Below are positions 24,607-33,437 of a DNA stretch of 64,000 nt, piece after piece. The notes under the pieces are model-generated. The model searched no databases and had not been told where the DNA came from. It saw only the letters and a program-made list of their open reading frames with translations. The position numbers and the translations under genes are program-made. The first letter of the stretch is position 1. The number at the start of each line of letters is the position of its first letter. Source of the stretch: CAZGUH01 sp964529005 (GTDB lineage: Bacteria > Actinomycetota > Acidimicrobiia > Acidimicrobiales > Ilumatobacteraceae); assembly GCA_964529005.1 (NCBI GenBank), contig CAZGUH010000011.1, positions 20,885 through 84,884 of the forward strand, in the 5' to 3' direction.

Positions 24607-26151
24607 TCATTCGGCGGCGCGCTGCACGTACTCGTCCCGAAGCAGCCGCTTGAACAGCTTGCCCGTCGGGTCGCGAGGCAGCTCGCCGCGGAAGTCCACC
24701 GATCGTGGGCACTTCAGGGAGGCGAGGTGCGCGCGGCAGTACGCGATCAGGTCGGCTTCGAGGCGCTTCGCCCCGTCCTCGTCGGCGGGCATGCGCGACG
24801 GCTGCACCACCGCTTTGACCTCTTCGCCGAACTCGTCGTGCGGGATGCCGAACACCGCCACGTCGACGACGTCGGGATGCGTGACGAGAACGTTCTCCGC
24901 GTCCTGGGGATAGATGTTGACGCCGCCCGAGATGATCATGTACGCCGCGCGGTCGGTGAGATAGAGGTAGCCGTCGTCGTCCAGATGGCCGATGTCGCCG
25001 AGCGTCGACCACCCCCGATCGTTCACCGCCGACTTCGTCTTGTCTGGATCCTTGTGGTACTCGAACGATTGGCCGCCTTCGAAGTACACCAACCCGGTCT
25101 GCCCGGCGGGCAGCTCGGCGCCGGTGTCGTCGCAGATGTGCACCGTGCAGCCGATGCCCTTGCCCACGGTGCCCGGATGGGCGAGCCACTCGGCGCTGTC
25201 GCACGCCACGAAGCCGTTGCCCTCGGTCCCGCCGTAGTACTCGTAGAGGATCGGGCCGAGCCAGTCGATCATCTGCCGCTTGATCGGCGCCGGGCACGGC
25301 GCCGCGGCATGGATCAGCGTCCGCAGCGACGACAGGTCGTACCGTGCGCGCACGTCGGCGGGCAGCTTCAGCAGGCGGACGAACATCGTCGGCACCATCT
25401 GCGCGATCGTGACGCGGTGACGTTCGATCGCGGCGAGGCACTCCTCGGCGTCGAAATGCTCCATCACCGCGATCCCGGCGCCGATCGCCTGGATCCCCAT
25501 CGAGTACCGCAGCGGGGCGGCGTGGTACAGCGGCGCCGGGCAGAGGTACACGTCGTCGGGGCCGATGCCCAAGAGCTTGCGACACGCCCGCTCGATGCGC
25601 ATCGCGTGGTCTTCGACGGGGACGGCGCGATGCTCGCCGACGACACCCTTCGGCTTGCCGGTGGTGCCGGACGAGTACAACATGTCGGCGCCGGCGACCC
25701 GGCCGGGCAGCGGCTCCGGCGAACTCGCTTCCAGCGCGTCCTCGTAGCGCTCGTAACCGGGGATGACGCCGTCGATCATCAATCGCAGCGTGACCTTGCG
25801 CGTGCCGGCGACGATCGCCGCGGCCACCTCGGCGCGCGCCGCCGAGGTGATGAACACCTTGGCGTCGCAGTCGTCGACGATGTACGCGAGCTCGGCGCCG
25901 GTCAGCCGGCTGGAGCACGCGGTGTACAGCGCACCGGCGTAGTAGCAACCCCACAACACCTCGAGGTAACGGAGGTTGTTCTCCATGCAGATCGCCACGT
26001 GATCACCGGGTTGGATACCGGCGGCACGCAGAACGCGGCTGAGGCGGTTGGCCCCCGCGTCGAGCTCGGCGAAGCTCTGTGTCGCGCCCGTCGACGGCAT
26101 GATCACCGCCGGCTTCGCTGGCGTTCGGTCGACGTGCGCTCCCGGATACAT
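24607..26151 (-). CDS. Fatty-acid/acyl-CoA ligase (AMP-forming, FadD-like)
   Basis: An ANL-superfamily enzyme of about 514 residues that activates carboxylates to acyl-AMP and then acyl-CoA. The P-loop-like motif is MLYSSGTTGKPKGVVG, A5 is YYGGTEGNGF, A7/A8 is STLGDIGHLDDDGYLYLTDR, and the C-terminal catalytic Lys is in RDPTGKLFKRLL. The ATG at 26151 follows TACCGT by 9 nt. The frame is open to 26220, next to the N-gap. It is divergent from, and probably functionally linked to, the acyl-CoA dehydrogenase gene across the gap. The acyl substrate is not evident. Confidence 0.87.
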   Translation of the reverse strand: MYPGAHVDRTPAKPAVIMPSTGATQSFAELDAGANRLSRVLRAAGIQPGDHVAICMENNLRYLEVLWGCYYAGALYTACSSRLTGAELAYIVDDCDAKVFITSAARAEVAAAIVAGTRKVTLRLMIDGVIPGYERYEDALEASSPEPLPGRVAGADMLYSSGTTGKPKGVVGEHRAVPVEDHAMRIERACRKLLGIGPDDVYLCPAPLYHAAPLRYSMGIQAIGAGIAVMEHFDAEECLAAIERHRVTIAQMVPTMFVRLLKLPADVRARYDLSSLRTLIHAAAPCPAPIKRQMIDWLGPILYEYYGGTEGNGFVACDSAEWLAHPGTVGKGIGCTVHICDDTGAELPAGQTGLVYFEGGQSFEYHKDPDKTKSAVNDRGWSTLGDIGHLDDDGYLYLTDRAAYMIISGGVNIYPQDAENVLVTHPDVVDVAVFGIPHDEFGEEVKAVVQPSRMPADEDGAKRLEADLIAYCRAHLASLKCPRSVDFRGELPRDPTGKLFKRLLRDEYVQRAAE

Positions 26152-26178
26152 CGATCGAGCACGGTACTCCGAAGCCGC

Positions 26179-26184
26179 TACGGT
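26179..26184 (+). promoter_or_regulatory. Possible -10 box (TACGGT) pointing into the assembly gap
   Basis: TACGGT followed by 7 nt and TTG at 26192 (frame LSGTRVNRDID), open until the Ns at 26227. It suggests that a plus-strand gene may begin here and be lost in the gap. Weak, because the start would be TTG. Confidence 0.3.
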
Positions 26185-26226
26185 GCGAGAGTTGAGCGGA
26201 ACGAGGGTGAACCGCGACATCGACGG

Positions 26227-26326
26227 NNNNNNNNNNNNNNNNNNNNNNNNNNNNNNNNNNNNNNNNNNNNNNNNNNNNNNNNNNNNNNNNNNNNNNNNNN
26301 NNNNNNNNNNNNNNNNNNNNNNNNNN
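26227..26326. other. Assembly gap (100 Ns)
   Basis: Exactly 100 N, the usual scaffolding placeholder, so the true distance is unknown. It lies between the divergent acyl-CoA ligase and acyl-CoA dehydrogenase genes. The base context on its right side (GTGATGTGA at 26332-26340) would fit an upstream gene ending in TGA and overlapping the next start. Confidence 0.98.
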
Positions 26327-26336
26327 GGGCGGTGAT

Positions 26337-27563
26337 GTGAACAGCGATACCGACGGCAACATGAGCGATGAGCGTGGCGAGGACCGGGACCGGCAGCGGG
26401 TCGAGCGCCTCGTCGACGACCTTCTGGCGGACGTCCCGCCAGGCGCCGTCCCAGCTGTCACGTTCCTGCGCGAGCAGTTCGACCGCGGGCTGGCGTGGGT
26501 GCACTTCCCCGAGGGCGCGGGCGGACTCGGCCTCTCTCCCAAGCTGCACAAGGTGGTGTCGGATCGCCTGATCGCGGCAGGCGCCCCGAACGCGCTGGCG
26601 GAGAACTTCATCGGGATCAACATCTGCGCGCCCGCGGTGGCGGTGTGGGGGACGGAGGAGCAGCGCGCGCAGTACCTGCGGCCGCTGTTCACCGGCGAGG
26701 AGATCTGGTGCCAGCTGTTCTCCGAGCCGGGCGCCGGCTCGGACTTCGCTGGCTTGGCCGCGCAGGCGGTGCCTGACGGCGACGAGTGGATCGTCAACGG
26801 CCAGAAGGTGTGGACGACGCTCGCCCACGTCGCTCGCCGGGGGCTGCTCGTCGTGCGCACCGATCCCCATGTCCCCAAGCACGCAGGGCTGACCGCATTC
26901 GTCGTCGACATGCACGCGCCCGGCGTCGAAGTGCGCCCGCTGCGCCAGATGACGGGCGAGGCGGAGTTCAACGAGGTCTATTTCACCGACGCCCGCATCC
27001 CTCACTCATCGATGCTCGGCGGACTGGGTGACGGGTGGCGGGTCGCGCTGACGATGCTGATGAACGAGCGCACGTCGATCGGCGGTGTGCTGCCGGGACG
27101 CAGCAGCGGCGCGATCGGCGATCTCGTCTCGCGGTGGCGGACGATGCCCGCCGACCGCCGCTCCGCGGCGACACGCGATCGCATCGTGGCACTGTGGGTC
27201 CGCGCGGAGACGCTGCGCCTGACGTCGATCCGGGAGAACCAGGCCCGCAAGATGGGGGGCCCTGGACCGGAAGGCTCGATCCTGAAGCTGGCCGCGGCCG
27301 AGCTCAGCAAGGACGTGTGGGAGGCGGCGGTCGACGTGATGGGAGCCGAGGGCATGCTCTTCACCTCGTACGAGATGACACGCCCGGACCGGCCAATGAG
27401 TTGGGATAATCCGCAGAAGTCGTTCCTGCGGGCACGGGCGAACTCGATCGAGGGCGGGACGAGCGAGGTGATGAGGAACATCATCGGCGAGCGGGTGCTC
27501 GGATTGCCCGGCGACGTTCGCGTGGACCGCGACGTGCCATGGAGCCAGGTGCCGCGCAGCTGA
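26337..27563 (+). CDS. Acyl-CoA dehydrogenase family protein
   Basis: A 408-residue flavoprotein. The FAD/substrate motif is WCQLFSEPGAGSDFAGLAA, the FAD loop is WIVNGQKVWTT, and the C-terminal signature is ANSIEGGTSEVMRNIIGERVLGLP (two pieces), in which the Glu of EGGTSE is at the catalytic-base region. It introduces a C2-C3 double bond in an acyl-CoA or steroid-CoA thioester. The GTG at 26337 is used; ATG at 26361 (MSDERGEDRD) is an alternative. Because the gap ends 10 nt upstream, a longer N-terminus cannot be excluded. Confidence 0.85.
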   Translation: MNSDTDGNMSDERGEDRDRQRVERLVDDLLADVPPGAVPAVTFLREQFDRGLAWVHFPEGAGGLGLSPKLHKVVSDRLIAAGAPNALAENFIGINICAPAVAVWGTEEQRAQYLRPLFTGEEIWCQLFSEPGAGSDFAGLAAQAVPDGDEWIVNGQKVWTTLAHVARRGLLVVRTDPHVPKHAGLTAFVVDMHAPGVEVRPLRQMTGEAEFNEVYFTDARIPHSSMLGGLGDGWRVALTMLMNERTSIGGVLPGRSSGAIGDLVSRWRTMPADRRSAATRDRIVALWVRAETLRLTSIRENQARKMGGPGPEGSILKLAAAELSKDVWEAAVDVMGAEGMLFTSYEMTRPDRPMSWDNPQKSFLRARANSIEGGTSEVMRNIIGERVLGLPGDVRVDRDVPWSQVPRS

Positions 27564-27572
27564 GACCGACGT

Positions 27573-27782
27573 TGTGGGCTGTGCTGTGGGTTGTGCTGTA
27601 AGGCTGCGGGCTCCGCGGCCTGTGCTGNNNNNNNNNNNNNNNNNNNNNNNNNNNNNNNNNNNNNNNNNNNNNNNNNNNNNNNNNNNNNNNNNNNNNNNNN
27701 NNNNNNNNNNNNNNNNNNNNNNNNNNNTGTGGGCTGTGCTGTGGGTTGTGCTGTAAGGCTGCGGGCTCCGCGGCCTGTGCTG
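27573..27782. repeat. 55-bp direct repeat flanking a 100-N gap (collapsed minisatellite)
   Basis: The 55 bases at 27573-27627 are identical to 27728-27782, immediately left and right of the N-run at 27628-27727. The unit itself is built of shorter near-repeats (TGTGGGCTGTGC, TGTGGGTTGTGC) and is strongly G/T-biased on the plus strand. The assembler probably broke here because the array is longer than a read. The following 60 bp (to 27840) keep the same low-complexity style. No coding sequence seen; the region lies between convergent stops at 27563 and 27877. Confidence 0.85.
27628..27727. other. Assembly gap (100 Ns) inside the repeat array
   Basis: Exactly 100 N flanked by identical 55-bp sequences, so real length and copy number are unknown. 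Confidence 0.98.
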
Positions 27783-27840
27783 CGGGGCTGCGGGTTGCGG
27801 GCTGCGCGGCGTGCGCTGCGCGGCGCGGGCTCGTCGCCGG

Positions 27841-27910
27841 CTGCGAGCTCAACGCTGCGAACTCAACGCCGCGAGTTCAACGCTGTGAGTTCAACGCTGC
27901 GAGCACGTCG
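27841..27910. repeat. 14-bp tandem repeat, five units, overlapping the ispH 3' end
   Basis: Units CTGCGAGCTCAACG, CTGCGAACTCAACG, CCGCGAGTTCAACG, CTGTGAGTTCAACG and the diverged CTGCGAGCACGTCG at 27841, 27855, 27869, 27883 and 27897. The ispH stop codon (27877-27879, minus strand) lies within the third unit, so the last residues of IspH (LAALNSQR) are repeat-encoded. Confidence 0.9.
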
Positions 27911-28917
27911 CTGGCGGGCAGGTTGCGATCGTCGGCGGGCGGCCGGCGCTGCCAGGACCCGCCGGTCATCACCGTGGCTGCCTGCTCGATCGCCGCTTGC
28001 AGGTCGCGGATCATCCGGGGCGGCGGGAAATACTCGTCCTCCTCGGTGACGCGGACGATCTCGACGCCGCAGCGCGGGGACAGCCGATCGAGCACTGCGC
28101 GCACCAGCTCGTCGGGAGCGGAGGCGCCGGCCGTCACACCGACCGTGCCGGTCAGATCGTCGGGCAGCTCGTCGGCGGCGTTGACGCGATAGACGCGCGC
28201 CGAGCCGCTCTCGAGCGCCAGTTTCTCGAGGGCGCGGGTGTTCGAGGAGTTCGCCGAGCCGATGACGACGATCGCGTCGCACGCCGGCGCCATCGCCAGC
28301 ATCGCGCTCTGGCGGTTCGTCGTGGCGAAGCACAGGTCGCTGCGGCCCGGGCGCCAGACGTTCGGATACTTCTCGGCGACTGCGTCCGCCACGCCTGACC
28401 AGTCGCGGTGCGAGAGCGTCGTCTGCGCCAGCAACGCCACCGGTTGGGCGAACGGCGGCAGCGCATCGACCTCGGCGATGGACTCGACCCGGCTGATCGC
28501 GTCGGGCGCGACGGCCATGGTGCCGACCGCCTCCTCGTGGCCCTCGTGACCGACGTAGACGATGCGGTAGCCCTTTCCCGCCCGCACCTTGACCTCGTGG
28601 TGGACCTTGGTGACGAGCGGGCAGACGGCGTCGACCACGTAGCTGCCCCGTGCCCGCGCCGCGGCAACGACCTCGGGCGCCGACCCGTGCGCCGAGAGCA
28701 TGATCGGCTTGCTCGGCGGGACGTCGGCGATGTCGTCGACGAACACCACCCCGCGCTGCTCGAACCGCTGGACGACCAGCCGGTTGTGCACGATCTCGTG
28801 ATAGCAGTACACCGGCGGTGGAAAGCTGCGCACCATCCAGGCGAGGGCCTTGATCGCCATCTCGACGCCGGCACAGAAACCCCGTGGCTCGGCGAGCAGC
28901 ACGCGGTCGACATCCAC
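27877..28917 (-). CDS. ispH: 4-hydroxy-3-methylbut-2-enyl diphosphate reductase
   Basis: A 346-residue IspH, the last enzyme of the MEP pathway, which reduces HMBPP to IPP and DMAPP with a [4Fe-4S] cluster. Cluster cysteines are C15 (PRGFCAG), C99 (DAVCPLV) and C196 (SDLCFATTNRQ). The substrate motifs EIVHNRLVV, SAHGSAP, GHEGHEE and GSANSSNT are intact. The GTG start follows TAGCGT by 8 nt. Typical IspH proteins end near residue 310-330; here about 25 extra C-terminal residues run into the 14-bp repeat array. It is divergent from the DUF512 gene, and both promoters lie in a 53-bp spacer. Confidence 0.95.
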   Translation of the reverse strand: MDVDRVLLAEPRGFCAGVEMAIKALAWMVRSFPPPVYCYHEIVHNRLVVQRFEQRGVVFVDDIADVPPSKPIMLSAHGSAPEVVAAARARGSYVVDAVCPLVTKVHHEVKVRAGKGYRIVYVGHEGHEEAVGTMAVAPDAISRVESIAEVDALPPFAQPVALLAQTTLSHRDWSGVADAVAEKYPNVWRPGRSDLCFATTNRQSAMLAMAPACDAIVVIGSANSSNTRALEKLALESGSARVYRVNAADELPDDLTGTVGVTAGASAPDELVRAVLDRLSPRCGVEIVRVTEEDEYFPPPRMIRDLQAAIEQAATVMTGGSWQRRPPADDRNLPASDVLAALNSQR

Positions 28918-28970
28918 GACCGGTCACGCTACCGGGCCGAGCCCAGCCCTCGCCGGTAGCCTGGACCGCC

Positions 28971-30461
28971 GTGCCCGCACCCGCCACCCGGCCTGCTCCT
29001 GGACCTGCCGTGCGGTCCGTATCCGGCCCTGTGGTCACCCACGTCGCGCCCGGTTCGGCGGCCGCGCGGTCGGGTGTGCACCCCGGTGACGAAGTCGTCC
29101 GCCTGAACGGCCAATCGCCTCGCGACGTCATCGAATGGCGGCTGCTCGCCGACGAGGCAGAGCTCGAGCTCGACATCGTGCGCGGCGGGCTCGACCTCCA
29201 GCTCACCGTGTCCAAGCGTGCCGGCGAGCCGCTCGGCGCGGAGGTGTCGAGCGCGTTGTTCGACCGAGTTCGCACGTGTGACAACCACTGTGCCTTCTGC
29301 TTCATCTACCAGCTCCCCAAGGGATTGCGCCGCAGCCTCTACCTGAAGGACGACGACTACCGGCTGAGCTTCCTCTACGGGAACTTCACCACGCTCACCC
29401 GGTTCACCGAAGCCGACCTCGAACGGGTCGTCACGGAGCGTCTCTCGCCGCTGCACGTCAGCATCCACGCCACCGATCCCGAGGTGCGCAGCGAGATGCT
29501 GCGCAACCCGCGCGGCGGCATGAGCCTGCGGTGGCTGCGGGCTCTGCTCGATCACGGCATCACCGTGCACGGCCAGATCGTCCTGTGCCCGGGCGTCAAC
29601 GACGGCGCCGTCCTCGACGACACGCTCGCCGGTGTGCTCGACCGCTTCCCCGAGTTGGCGTCGCTGGCGATCGTGCCCCTCGGCATCAGCCGCTTCAACA
29701 CCGAGCCCACGATGCGCGCCCACACGGTCGACGAGGCGGCCCGGGTGCTCGACACCGTCGACGACTGGCAGGAGGTGTACGGCAGCGTCCTCGGCCATCG
29801 CCTGGTGTTCGCCGCGGACGAGTACTACATCATGGCTGGCCGTCCGTTCCCCGAAGCAGAGGCCTACGAGGGGTTCTCGATGCACGAAGACGGCATCGGT
29901 ATGGCGGCGCTGTTCGCCGAAGAGTGGCACGGGCGGGTGGCCGAGGCCACCGGCCCGCAGAGCGGGTTCTTCGCCTGGGTCGACGGCGCCCCGGCGGCGG
30001 GATACCGAGCCCCGCGCAATCCCGCCGGTGACACCGGCCTCGCGGCCCCGTCGTCCGCATGTGCGCCCTCTGCCGAGGCGGCGCCGGTGTCGGTCGGCCG
30101 TCCCGGCCGCGGTCATCGCCGGCCCTCCGCCTCGACGCCGGTCGCAGTCCTCACGGGCGAGTATGGGGCGCGCGTCATCGGTCCGCTCGTCGACGGGCTC
30201 GGCCGCGACGATGTGCGTGTGCTGCCCGTGCGCAACGAGTTCTTCGGTGGCAACACCGGTGTCACCGGTCTGATGGTTGGCGCGGACATTGCCAACGTGC
30301 TCGCGGGGGAGCCCGAGGACCACCGCTTCCTGCTCCCCGACGTGTGCCTCAGCGAGGGCCGATTCCTCGACGGAGCGACGCTTGCCGACCTGCCGCGCGC
30401 CGTCGAGGTCGTCCCGACCGACGGCATCGCGCTGCGGCGGGCGCTGGAGGGCCGGGCATGA
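28971..30461 (+). CDS. DUF512 / PDZ-containing radical-SAM-like protein
   Basis: A 496-residue protein. An N-terminal PDZ-like domain (VVTHVAPGSAAARSGVHPGDEVV) is followed by a CxxxCxxC cluster motif (C103, C107, C110) with FCFIYQLPKGLRRSLYLKDDD, a radical-SAM TIM-barrel region and the C-terminal DUF512 part (FFGGNTGVTGLMVGADI). Proteins of this family commonly sit next to der, as here (ATGA overlap at 30458-30461), but their reaction is unknown. A low-complexity Ala/Pro/Arg insert is present around residue 355-385. The GTG start follows TAGCCT by 8 nt. Confidence 0.88.
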   Translation: MPAPATRPAPGPAVRSVSGPVVTHVAPGSAAARSGVHPGDEVVRLNGQSPRDVIEWRLLADEAELELDIVRGGLDLQLTVSKRAGEPLGAEVSSALFDRVRTCDNHCAFCFIYQLPKGLRRSLYLKDDDYRLSFLYGNFTTLTRFTEADLERVVTERLSPLHVSIHATDPEVRSEMLRNPRGGMSLRWLRALLDHGITVHGQIVLCPGVNDGAVLDDTLAGVLDRFPELASLAIVPLGISRFNTEPTMRAHTVDEAARVLDTVDDWQEVYGSVLGHRLVFAADEYYIMAGRPFPEAEAYEGFSMHEDGIGMAALFAEEWHGRVAEATGPQSGFFAWVDGAPAAGYRAPRNPAGDTGLAAPSSACAPSAEAAPVSVGRPGRGHRRPSASTPVAVLTGEYGARVIGPLVDGLGRDDVRVLPVRNEFFGGNTGVTGLMVGADIANVLAGEPEDHRFLLPDVCLSEGRFLDGATLADLPRAVEVVPTDGIALRRALEGRA

Positions 30462-31846
30462 GCGCCGCTGCGACGCCCGCTGCCGATCTCCCCACCGTCG
30501 TGGTCGTGGGGCGGCCCAACGTGGGCAAGAGCACCCTGTTCAACCGGATCGTCGGCGAGCAAGCTGCGATCGTCGAGGATCGCCCGGGCATCACGCGCGA
30601 CCGGAAGGAGTTGGTCGCCGAGTGGCTCGGCAGGAGTTTCCTGCTGGTCGACACCGGGGGGTGGCTGCCCGGCGGTTCCGAACTCGATGCGAAGGTGAGC
30701 CGCCAGGTGGAGACCGCGGTCAAGGCCGCCGATCTGGTGTTGTTCGTGGTCGACGCCGCCGTCGGCGTCACCGACGACGACGAGGCGATCGCCACCTGGC
30801 TCCGCCGCCATCCGCGGCCGGTCCTGCTCGTCGCGAACAAGGCCGACAACGATCGTCGCGAAAGCGAGCGGTGGGAGTTCCTCGCGCTCGGACTCGGCGA
30901 CCCGCTGCCGGTCAGCGCCCTGCACGGCCGCCGCGCGGGCGATCTGCTCGATGAGGTCGTCGCCCGGCTGCCGGCGTCGCCTGGTGATGACGGCGACGAC
31001 GGTCTGATCGCTCCGGCACGCGAGAGCTCCTCTCGCGACGCTGGCCACCTGTGGTCTCCGGACGAAGGCCGGCCCCCTCGGGTGGCGATCGTCGGGCGCC
31101 CAAACGTCGGCAAGAGCACGCTGTTCAACCGTCTGGTCGGCGAAGATCGCTCGGTCGTCCACGACATGGCCGGCACGACACGCGACTCGATCGACACGCT
31201 CGTCGAGACGCCCGATGGTCCGATCATCTTCGTCGACACTGCGGGCATGCGCCGTCGCAGCCGGGTGGACGACTCGGCGGAGTACTACTCGGTCGTGCGG
31301 GCCTTGCGTGCCATCGACGACGCCGACGTCGCCCTGCTGGTGATCGACGCCACCGAAGGGGTGACGAGCCAGGACCAGCGGCTGGTGGAGCGGGTCGATG
31401 CTGCCGGGTGCCCCGTGCTGCTCGTGCTCAACAAGTGGGAGTTGATCGACGACGCCGACGATCGGGCCCAGGCGCTGGCGCAGCTGAAGCGCAAGCTGTA
31501 CTTCGCCGACGAAGCGCCGGTGTTGAAGATCTCCGCGCTGACGGGCAAGGGTGTGCACAAGCTGCGCCCGGTCCTGGCCGAAGCGATCGAGCAATATCAC
31601 CGTCGTGTCCCCACGCGCGACGTGAACCGGGTGGTGGCCGAGGCGCAGCAGAAGCAGCCGGCCGGAGGAGGCGCCCGGGTGCTCTATGCGGTGCAGGGGG
31701 CCACCGACCCGCCGACGTTCACGCTGTTCACCAACCGTGAGCTGCCGCAGCCATATCTGCGCTATCTCGAGCGCAGCATTCGTGAGGCGTTCGATTTCGG
31801 GGCGACGCCGCTGAAGCTGCGTGTGCGCCGCCGGACGGATTCCTGA
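30458..31846 (+). CDS. der: Ribosome biogenesis GTPase Der (EngA)
   Basis: A 462-residue protein with two tandem GTPase domains. Each has GRPNVGKSTLFNR, then DTGGW or DTAGMRRR, then a G4 motif (ANKAD and LNKWE). A C-terminal KH-like domain follows (RDVNRVVAEAQQKQPAGG onward, ending TPLKLRVRRR). It acts in 50S subunit maturation. A 40-residue acidic/Ser linker between the domains (about 185-215) is longer than usual. It overlaps the DUF512 stop and is followed 1 nt later by a small zinc-ribbon membrane protein, so the three genes look co-transcribed. Confidence 0.95.
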   Translation: MSAAATPAADLPTVVVVGRPNVGKSTLFNRIVGEQAAIVEDRPGITRDRKELVAEWLGRSFLLVDTGGWLPGGSELDAKVSRQVETAVKAADLVLFVVDAAVGVTDDDEAIATWLRRHPRPVLLVANKADNDRRESERWEFLALGLGDPLPVSALHGRRAGDLLDEVVARLPASPGDDGDDGLIAPARESSSRDAGHLWSPDEGRPPRVAIVGRPNVGKSTLFNRLVGEDRSVVHDMAGTTRDSIDTLVETPDGPIIFVDTAGMRRRSRVDDSAEYYSVVRALRAIDDADVALLVIDATEGVTSQDQRLVERVDAAGCPVLLVLNKWELIDDADDRAQALAQLKRKLYFADEAPVLKISALTGKGVHKLRPVLAEAIEQYHRRVPTRDVNRVVAEAQQKQPAGGGARVLYAVQGATDPPTFTLFTNRELPQPYLRYLERSIREAFDFGATPLKLRVRRRTDS

Positions 31847-31847
31847 C

Positions 31848-32114
31848 ATGCCGTGGTGTGAGGACTGCGCGAAGTACTGGGCCCCATCGGCGATGGGTGA
31901 GGAAGGGGAGTGTCCGACCTGTGGCCGAGTGCTCGAAGCCCCGACGCCCAAGGGTCGCGTCACGGCGAAGTCACTCGACCTGAAATCGCTCGCCGCTGGG
32001 GAGACCGCCGACGCGGCCGACGAAGAGACGGCGCGCGCGCCGTGGCACTTCAAGCTGTTGGTCGTGTTGCTCTGCATCTATCTCGCCTGGCGTTTCGTTC
32101 AGATCTTCGCCTGA
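31848..32114 (+). CDS. Zinc-ribbon single-pass membrane protein
   Basis: An 88-residue protein opening with WCEDCAKYWAP and later CPTCGRVLE, a four-cysteine zinc ribbon, then a charged linker and one C-terminal helix (FKLLVVLLCIYLAWRFVQIF). The ATG lies 1 nt after the der stop. Function unknown; the arrangement of cytosolic ribbon plus membrane anchor suggests an adaptor. Similar short proteins are found after der in related actinobacteria, stated from memory and not verified. Confidence 0.75.
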   Translation: MPWCEDCAKYWAPSAMGEEGECPTCGRVLEAPTPKGRVTAKSLDLKSLAAGETADAADEETARAPWHFKLLVVLLCIYLAWRFVQIFA

Positions 32115-32150
32115 TCGGGATTGTCACCGACGGCCGCCGCCGGCAGGCGT

Positions 32151-33359
32151 TCATGCTGCCGGTTGTCGTCGGAGTGCGGTGTGGGTCGTGGCGCCGTCGG
32201 GTCGCGTGATGGTGAGGTCCCGGGTGGTGGGGTCGAGCGTGAGTTGCCAGCCTCCTTCGTGCGCGTCGTGATGGTGACGGGAGCAGAGAGGCAGGAGGTT
32301 CGCGAGGGTCGTGGGCCCGCCCTGTTCGAAGGGCACGAGGTGATGGATGTTGGTGTGGTCGAATGCCACGCGGCAATCGGGTATCGCGCAGGTCGGATAC
32401 ATCGCCCGTAGGGCGTGGCGTTGTTGCCGGGTGGCGAGGCGTTTGGCACGACCGACGTCGACCACGACGCCGTAGCCGTTGAGGACGTAGGGGATGATGT
32501 CGGCGTCGCAGGCCATGCGCCGGATGGTGGCGACGGGGAGCGCGCCGCCACCGGTGACCGCGAGGGTGGAATCCGGGCGGAGCCCGTGGGTCAACGTGGC
32601 GAGGTCGACGTGGACGTGCACGGTCGCCGCCACCCCTGGTGTTCCACCGTTCGCGTCCGTACTGGCGGTGTCGGGACGGGTGGAGATGGTGTGGAGAGCG
32701 GTGGCGGCGCGTTGGTGGTTGGTGAGGTCGGGTTCGGTTCCGTGGTGGTAGTGGCGTTCGATCTCGCGGTCGAGTGCGGCCCAGAGTTGGGCGCCGCGTT
32801 CGGGGTCGAATTCGGCGCGCAGGTGGTACATCCCGGTGATCCGGTCGACCCAGCGTGTGAGGCGGCTGTCGCGGCGTTGGCGGTCGAGCTCGCCGACGCC
32901 GTTGTCGTCGGCGAGCAGCAGCGCCATGCGTGTGCAGAGGTCGGCGAAGTCGTCGGGGTTGGTGGTGGTGGCGATGTCCGCGAGTTCGCGTTGGTGGTCT
33001 GCGACGGCGGGTGTGCGGACGACGGCGCCGGCGAACGCGTCGACATGGGCGGGCGTGATGTCTCCGTCGGCCAACGCGTCTTCGACGGCGGGGGCGTCGG
33101 TGAGGGCGTCGCTGCGTCGCTGGACGTCGCGTGCACCGGCCCTACCCCACAGGCGTCCGGTCACGACCTCGGCCCGACCGGCCTCCCCAACTCGGCGCAG
33201 CTCGTCGAGCCGGCGTGACCCGGCGATCTTCACCGCAGCCAGCCAGCCCTCGAGCTGGCGGGCGAGCCGCAGCGCGGTGTCGACCCCGGCGGCGTCAAGC
33301 GTCGCAATGTCGAGCGACGCCAACCGGGCGGCGGCTTCGGGATGATCGACAGAACTCAT
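32151..33359 (-). CDS. DUF222 / HNH endonuclease-domain protein
   Basis: A 402-residue protein typical of actinobacterial multicopy families (often called 13E12-repeat-like). The N-terminal and middle DUF222 region is helical, and a C-terminal HNH nuclease motif follows (CAIPDCRVAFDHTNIHH, then LLPLCSRHHHDAHEGGW) with four zinc-type cysteine/histidine positions. Biological role is unsettled; these genes often occur as dispersed repeats and cause assembly trouble. The start is ATG at 33359, set by TAGCGT 7 nt upstream; a GTG at 33368 lies inside that box and is rejected. Confidence 0.87.
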   Translation of the reverse strand: MSSVDHPEAAARLASLDIATLDAAGVDTALRLARQLEGWLAAVKIAGSRRLDELRRVGEAGRAEVVTGRLWGRAGARDVQRRSDALTDAPAVEDALADGDITPAHVDAFAGAVVRTPAVADHQRELADIATTTNPDDFADLCTRMALLLADDNGVGELDRQRRDSRLTRWVDRITGMYHLRAEFDPERGAQLWAALDREIERHYHHGTEPDLTNHQRAATALHTISTRPDTASTDANGGTPGVAATVHVHVDLATLTHGLRPDSTLAVTGGGALPVATIRRMACDADIIPYVLNGYGVVVDVGRAKRLATRQQRHALRAMYPTCAIPDCRVAFDHTNIHHLVPFEQGGPTTLANLLPLCSRHHHDAHEGGWQLTLDPTTRDLTITRPDGATTHTALRRQPAA

Positions 33360-33437
33360 GTTCGACACGCTACGACCGGGGTGTCACAGAGTCAGTCCGA
33401 GCCGAGCGATTTTGGGGCGGGCCCAGGGTCCGGCCGC

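Noticed and set aside
24727..26340. Plus-strand ORF running through the first N-gap
   Set aside because: It is antisense to the acyl-CoA ligase and stays open only because Ns are translated as X.
27841..27910. Tandem 14-bp units as a CRISPR array
   Set aside because: Units are directly adjacent without spacers and no cas genes are present.
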